Shown piece after piece: positions 59,088 to 64,000 of a DNA stretch of 64,000 nucleotides. Source of the DNA: Lycium barbarum (taxonomy: Eukaryota > Streptophyta > Magnoliopsida > Solanales > Solanaceae); assembly GCF_019175385.1 (NCBI RefSeq), contig NC_083345.1, positions 8,347,205 through 8,411,204 of the forward strand, read 5' to 3'. The translations under genes and the position numbers were made by a program. Position 1 is the first letter of the stretch. Each line of letters starts with the position of its first letter. The notes under the pieces are model-generated. The model was not told the DNA's origin, made no database searches, and worked only from the letters and a program-made list of their open reading frames with translations.

Positions 59088-60262
59088 AACTTAGACAAAT
59101 AACTACATTTTAGGAGCTATTAACAAATAGTAGCTACCTTTTACTTATTTAAGGTTTGTAGCTAACATTTAGACAATTCGTGTGTATTTGAATACACTGT
59201 TCAGCTGTATCCAACTTTATTTGATGTCACATATATTTGATTATATTAATACATGCAACCTTAATTTCTTTGAATACATGTGTATTCAAAATGATTTTAT
59301 TCGGGTGCATTTAAATACATGACGGAGCTGTGTATTTTAGTCTATTTATATATAGATATATCCTTTTATTTTGACTGTATTTGAATGTATTCGAGCTACG
59401 ATCAGCAACGTCGCCACGGGTGTCGTAAATTCAATTGTATTTGAATGTAGTTCAACAAAATTTCAAATACACTGTATTTACTCGAAAAAATTGTATACAA
59501 ACATATGTATATAGATCATTCAAACAACACATATAGTCAAATACATCTAGTTTTGATCTGAGAAAAACTATGTATATAGAGAAAAAAATAACGAATACAC
59601 TTAAATACACTCTGATCTAATATACAACATATGTATATAGAGAAAAAAAGTAATGAATACATTCAAATACACTCAGATCTAAGATACAACAAGGAGAAGA
59701 AGCCATGGATTCCAGTATCCGTCCAGATTTGAAAAGCTTTCCTCTTCGAAGCTTCTTCTAGTTTCCTCAACCTTTCTTTAAGTTCCTCACTTTTTTTCTC
59801 TGGGTTTTGGACTGAAGAACTCGAAATTGAGAAGGGAGAGGGAACAGAGATTGTCGCGGTGGCGCCGGTAGTGGAGGGGTGGTGGTTAGTAGCAGATCTG
59901 AGAAGAGAGAGGGAGCAGAGAGAGAAGTGAGGTAGACGAGATAGAGAGGTGAGAGAGAAGCAGATCTGGAGATTGTTGCCGGGAACGGTGGTTGTTGCGG
60001 TGGCGCCGATGGTGGAGGAGTGGTGTTTAGAAGCAGATCTGAGAAGAGAGAGAGGGAACAAAGGGAGAAGGGAGGGAGAAGAGATAGAGCTGTGAGAGAT
60101 AAGCTTAATACAATGGAATAACTCTATATATTTGGTATAGCTACAATCTGTAAATTAGAAAATCATTGTAGCTACTACATAAAAATAAATTAAATAGTGA
60201 AGTAGTTATTATTAATAAATACCTCTTAGAGACAGTTATGACAAGTAAATATTCCTTTTTAA
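59088..60262 (-). mobile_element. Second copy of the GTATTTCA repeat, carrying other genic DNA
   Basis: Edges ATTAACAAATAGTAGCTACC (left) and TTATGACAAGTAAATATTCC with CTTAGAGACAGTTATG (right) are inverted versions of the 34.3-kb copy. The interior 59160-59660 is full of GTATTTGAATACACTGT-like words. At 59663-60110 a purine-rich, GC-richer block reads on the minus strand as gene-like sequence, including a charged helix KKSEELKERLRKLEEASKRK. It contains a tandem duplication of about 150 bp (GGTGGCGCCGGTAGTGGAGG and GGTGGCGCCGATGGTGGAGG, each followed by AGCAGATCTGAGAAGAG). The source gene is not identified, and the frame of 132 codons is not credible as a protein as a whole. Confidence 0.5.
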
Positions 60263-60447
60263 TTGCGTGTCATTAGTGAGCAGTTCTATACGTTATGCTA
60301 TCCATGCTTAAGAGAGAATGCATCCTATACATATTACAGAGGTTTTTAAAACTATATTCCATATGACAGTTATATTACTTGGAGACTTTGTGTATATCCC
60401 TAATAAAAAACTTAGCCCTTTTTGACAAAAGAAATCATCAATATATA

Positions 60448-60580
60448 ATATAAAGCTAGGAATAGAAAATCTTATGTGGCACCTCTCTATGGCCTCTATT
60501 GGCATTTATCTTTTTTTTTTTTTTCCTTTTTTTGACATTTTTCTCATTTTTATTGCATTTTTTTATTCATTTCTCCTACT
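60448..60580 (+). mobile_element. Helitron-like 5' start, copy 1
   Basis: AATATATAATATAAAGCTAG, ATAGAAAATCTTATGTGGCA, then CCTCTCTATGGCC and a T/C-rich tract. The same series occurs at 62.35 and 62.66 kb. Plant Helitrons commonly begin TCTATATATAATA followed by AAG, which is why this class is proposed. The 3' hairpin and CTRR end were not found. Confidence 0.35.
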
Positions 60581-60879
60581 AACTAATGAATAATTAAAGG
60601 GGAATTGGCACAGTGTGTCAACTATGGATCATAAATGGTATAAAAAAATGGCACGGATAGCCATTTTCCACGTTTAAGCTATAACTTTTGTATTGCATAA
60701 CCCTTTAACTGTCCCTTTAAAAAAGGTTCAAATCGATCTTCCAAACTCTCTCTCTCTCTCTTCCTAAAATTTCTCACTCTACAAAATTATCTCCCAAAAT
60801 CTCTTCATTTATAATATAACTAAGCATTGTATTTGAACATTTCGACCAAATATATCCCATATTTTTTTTTTTTTGCAAT

Positions 60880-61215
60880 AATCAGTATACAATAATATGT
60901 ATACATATGTCATAGGTATATTATGATATATGTAAAATATGTACACATATTATACGTATGTAACATGTATACATTACATGTATACGTATGTATAATATAT
61001 GTATACATATTATTAGTAGTGGAAAAGTCATTTACATATGTATATGTATACATATTATACACATGTATACAAGTAACATGTATACATGTAATGTATAATA
61101 TATGTATACATATTATTAGTAGTGGAAAAGTCATTTACATATGTATATGTATACATACTATACATATGTATACATGTTATATGTATAAAATGTATACATA
61201 TTATTAGCAGTGGAA
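60880..61215. repeat. Tandem repeat of TATACATATTATTAGTAGTGG units
   Basis: TTATTAGTAGTGGAAAAGTC then ATTTACATATG occurs near 61009, 61110 and (as TTAGCAGTGG) 61200. The copies are separated by about 90-100 bp of TATGTATAC/GTATACATA palindromic text. The open frames on both strands follow directly from this self-complementary sequence. Confidence 0.85.
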
Positions 61216-62351
61216 AAGTCATTTTCAACCTTTATACATTGTAATAAAGGATACGGATATGGGACAGTACAAACATTTCTAAAACCAAATTAGCAACATT
61301 AAGAGAAGAAGACTGTTCATAATGTTTTCCATTATAAATGTGTGGAAATGGGAAATAAATAGTGGATGCAAAAGTAAGAAATTATATTAATAAAGGCCAA
61401 TGAAAATCACAACTCATGAGTCACAAGTAATGTGGGAATCTCTTTGCGAAATTTCAGGGAAAACCATTTGTATCCCTAATATTATGCCCGCTTAAAACGT
61501 TTTTGGCTACCTAATGCCAATATTTTTAGGTTTTCTTTTGCCAAATAAAACTTGGGTCAAAAGGATGCCAATACTATTTAGAACCTGTGTGTATATGTCA
61601 ATTTCATAATTAAAAGACTCATACAATAAAAGGAAAAAAACATAAGTAGACAAGAATATAAAAATATTTACAGATTGTTAACAGGTAAATGCAGTAAACA
61701 TTTCGTAGCAGTTTAATTAAGAGTTCTATAGTAAAGCAACTATACCTATGTACAAGGAAACCTCCATATGTTCCAACTTTTTTGCTAAAGCAACTTCCTG
61801 TGTATAAGGAAACCTATGTAGTAATATTTTGAAATTAAAATTAATCAAAATTAAACTTATACAAATATATATCACTAATATGTAAATTCTGTTGTAACTG
61901 TCTTTTATATCATATATACATTTTATTATACCTTGTATAATAAATTTTATATACCTCATATAATTTTATTATACAATTTATATAAACCTTGTATACATTT
62001 CATATACCACGTATAATTTTATTATACCTTGTATGATAAATTTTTGTGTGCTTCAAATAATATCTTATATATGCAGTTATACCTCATATAATAATTGTCT
62101 TTCGAATATGTTGTTTTGAAATGTATTTGCTGGATTTTCTTTAATAAATATGTTTTTAATTTTTTTTAATAAATATTTTAACGAAGTCAATCTTTTTTTT
62201 TTCTCTAACACTAGCCTTGCCTAAATTCTTGAAAACTCTCAACAGCCAATATGAAAAAGTGGAAATGAATAAGAAGATGTAGTAGCAATTGAGGAGTGTA
62301 TAAGAAAGAGAAGTGAGAAGAATAGATGTTTATCTGTTAAACAAGAGAAAT

Positions 62352-62490
62352 AAATCTATATATAATATAAAGCTAGGCATAGACAAGGTGATGTGACACC
62401 TCTTTATGGCCACCATTACTATTTATCTTTTTTCTCCTTTTTTTGACATTTTTTTTTTCATTTTCTTTGCTTTTTGTTCCAACTATGCCA
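62352..62490 (+). mobile_element. Helitron-like 5' start, copy 2
   Basis: ATCTATATATAATATAAAGC, TAGGCATAGACAAGGTGATG and ACACCTCTTTATGGCC, then TTTTTTCTCCTTTTTTTGAC. This is the best-preserved of three copies and starts with TCTATATATAATA, matching the Helitron 5' consensus style. Confidence 0.45.
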
Positions 62491-62657
62491 AAGAAGTGAG
62501 TAGCATTTTCCCCTCTACTGTCCGTATTTAATTGTCCATTGAATTATGGTATTAAAAACACTACATCAATATACACCAATGAAGGCATAAGAATTTGGAA
62601 GAAAGAAATAAGGGGTAGTAACTTAACAGTTAGTAACGGAAAGGATAATGCTTACAC

Positions 62658-62760
62658 CGAACAAAGCTAGGCATAATCAATCCTATGTGGCACCTCTTTA
62701 TGGCCAAGGATCCCATTTACCTTTTTTCTCCTTTTTTTGCAATTTTTTCCTCCTCCATCC
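62658..62760 (+). mobile_element. Helitron-like 5' start, copy 3
   Basis: AAAGCTAGGCATAATCAATC, CTATGTGGCACCTCTTTATG, then CTTTTTTCTCCTTTTTTTGC. It lacks the TCTATATATAATA head seen in copy 2 and is probably truncated. Confidence 0.35.
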
Positions 62761-63458
62761 TATTAGTTTAGCTTATATTACTAAAGATGGGTTTATCCCC
62801 CTAAAGTAGGGAGATAAATGATAATAATAATGAGTAAATATTATTGAATCCCTAATTTAGAGGATTCTTTTTCGTATAATATTTTCTTTAAAATATAAAA
62901 GGTGTTATTTTTGAAGAACTTTAAAAGTTGTGTTATTTATATTCCTAACTCTAAAAGCTTGACTTATGATGTAATTTTTCCTACAATAAATGTAGAGCAT
63001 GGCAGCCCACTTAGCAGTAGCCCAATAACCTATGCAATAAAGCCCAGTAAAACTTTATTCTGAATCAACCCACGTAGCTACACCCCCTTAACGCACTAAT
63101 TTTCTGTCAATTAATGGCCTTAAGACTAATTTTATATTTTATGTCAATTAATGCACTTTAAGACTCATTTTATTATTTCATTCACTCTATATGCGTTACT
63201 TTTTCTATTTGTCTTACTGATTACTCATAAGTAATAAAGTATTAGCTACTATAAATAAGTAAAGCTTAGCATTTATTCCAAAAAAAAAAAAACAAAAAAA
63301 AACATATCATTTTCCCCCTCAATCCAATATAATCGCTGCACAGAAAGTTCTCGCCTTTTTTTTTTCCTTTTCTCCGTTGTGTTTTTGCCTTACTTCATTG
63401 TGTTGTTGTCACTTGTCACACATTTTCTTCTCATATTCATATCCTTAACTCTTTTACA

Positions 63459-63883
63459 ATGGATACAATGGTGAGTTTTTTCCAATACTAATTGATTTCA
63501 TTTTTGAAAATACTAAATTCATGTTTTTTAATGTAAAGAAAAATGGTTGCGCGTTGAGTCGGAGGATAAGTCACGTGAAATAGTGAAAATTTGCAAATGG
63601 CAAGAAGGAGTCTTTTGAGGTAGATATTTGCGATAGAGATTGTGATAGAATGTCTTTTGATTGTAGGTTGAGTTGAAGAGTAAATTACACAAGATAGTGA
63701 AAATTTGCAAAATGGAGATAAGAGTCTTTTGAGTTTTTTTTTTTTTTTTTTGGTTGTTGTTGTTGTTTTCGTAGACTCTCTTTTATTTTTTTAATTGTGT
63801 TTGCTTTTAAAGTGACTTTAAATTTCTGATAGGTGGCGGAAGCATCAGATGGAAAGGAATCAATTAACTCCTCATATGCTTGA
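63459..63883 (+). CDS. Possible two-exon short peptide or gene 5' end (speculative)
   Basis: After a pyrimidine-rich leader (63310-63458) an ATG opens a 12-base exon (MDTM), followed by GTGAGT at 63471. A T-rich stretch ends with GATAG at 63832. Joining to 63833-63883 keeps the frame and gives a 20-residue product that ends TGA. The leader, the GT donor, the long T-rich tract before AG and the maintained frame are gene-like. The product matches nothing I recognise, and 20 residues can be chance. It could instead be a captured first exon pair near the Helitron-like starts, or a gene whose main body lies beyond the window with another splice. Confidence 0.2.
63545..63735. repeat. Two diverged tandem copies of about 115 bp
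   Basis: GTTGAGTCGGAGGATAAGTC with ATAGTGAAAATTTGCAAATG and GAGTCTTTTGAG (63553-63620) recurs as GTTGAGTTGAAGAGTAAATT with ATAGTGAAAATTTGCAAAAT and GAGTCTTTTGAG (63667-63735). It lies within the putative intron of the speculative short gene. Confidence 0.75.
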
Positions 63884-64000
63884 AAAGAAAAGAATAAATT
63901 ACTCTTTTTTTTAGTTTTGCCTTTAACTGAAAAACAAAGTTTTTTAATAATGTGGGGCAAAGGAAAGAATGAGAGTGAGAGAGAGAGAGGGAGAGAAGAA

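Noticed and set aside
59663..60061. Minus-strand frame of 132 codons as a real gene
   Set aside because: Half of it comes from a duplicated leader-like block and it sits inside a repeat. Only a short exon-like helix is plausible, so it is described as captured sequence.

Overview
The window is AT-rich plant nuclear DNA, most likely from a member of the nightshade family (Solanaceae). The family call rests on two things. One is the 3' tail of a Solanaceae-type SINE near 18.8 kb, with the GTCTGCGTACACTCTACCC, ACCCCACGTTGTGGGATT and (TTG)n signature. The other is LTR and MITE termini of types I recognise from nightshade genomes. No database search was possible, so genus and species are open.

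Only two ordinary protein-coding genes can be supported. Both are single-exon ethylene-response-factor (ERF) transcription factors of subgroup IXc. A small ERF095-098-like gene (152 aa) lies on the minus strand at 12.7-13.1 kb. An ERF1-like gene (246 aa) lies on the plus strand at 51.6-52.3 kb. Each has one AP2/ERF DNA-binding domain and a C-terminal EDLL-type activation motif. A decayed tail of a third ERF is visible at about 16.45 kb, inside a collinear duplication of the small gene's neighbourhood. The window is therefore a small ERF cluster pulled apart by transposons.

Layout. 0.8-10.0 kb: a CACTA-like element with TGCCAC/TAGCTA subterminal repeats, into which a second CACTA element (1095-6339, TAA target duplication) has jumped. 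The inner element has arrays of a CCGACCTCATGAGGTCGG palindrome at both ends and carries a decayed copy of the 3' exons of an AP-2 clathrin-adaptor mu subunit gene plus a 5S-rRNA-derived SINE. 10-17 kb: the duplicated ERF block with a Stowaway MITE, a CACTA MITE, a 25-G run, the small ERF and the ERF relic. 17-23.4 kb: a hAT element, degenerate tandem repeats, a SINE tail, a 1.38-kb fold-back element made of nested TTTCGT...ACGAAA palindromes, and an inverted-repeat element filled with tandem motifs. 23.4-36 kb: non-coding DNA with one MULE (25.4-26.7 kb) and several MITE-like repeats. 36.2-44.5 kb: a 5.2-kb Ogre/Tat-like solo LTR candidate interrupted by a 3.1-kb second LTR. 44.7-49.1 kb: two more MULE-type inverted-repeat elements, one with a nested insertion. 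49-53 kb: the ERF1-like gene and its promoter. 53-64 kb: MITEs, tandem repeats, Helitron-like starts and a repeat that has picked up genic sequence.

The two ERFs are expected to bind GCC-box promoters and activate defence genes downstream of ethylene and jasmonate. That is inferred from the family. The ERF1-like promoter has a TGACGTCA palindrome, a W-box and a G-box within about 60 bp, which fits such control. The remainder is best read as layered transposon insertions, many of them confirmed here by exact target-site duplications.
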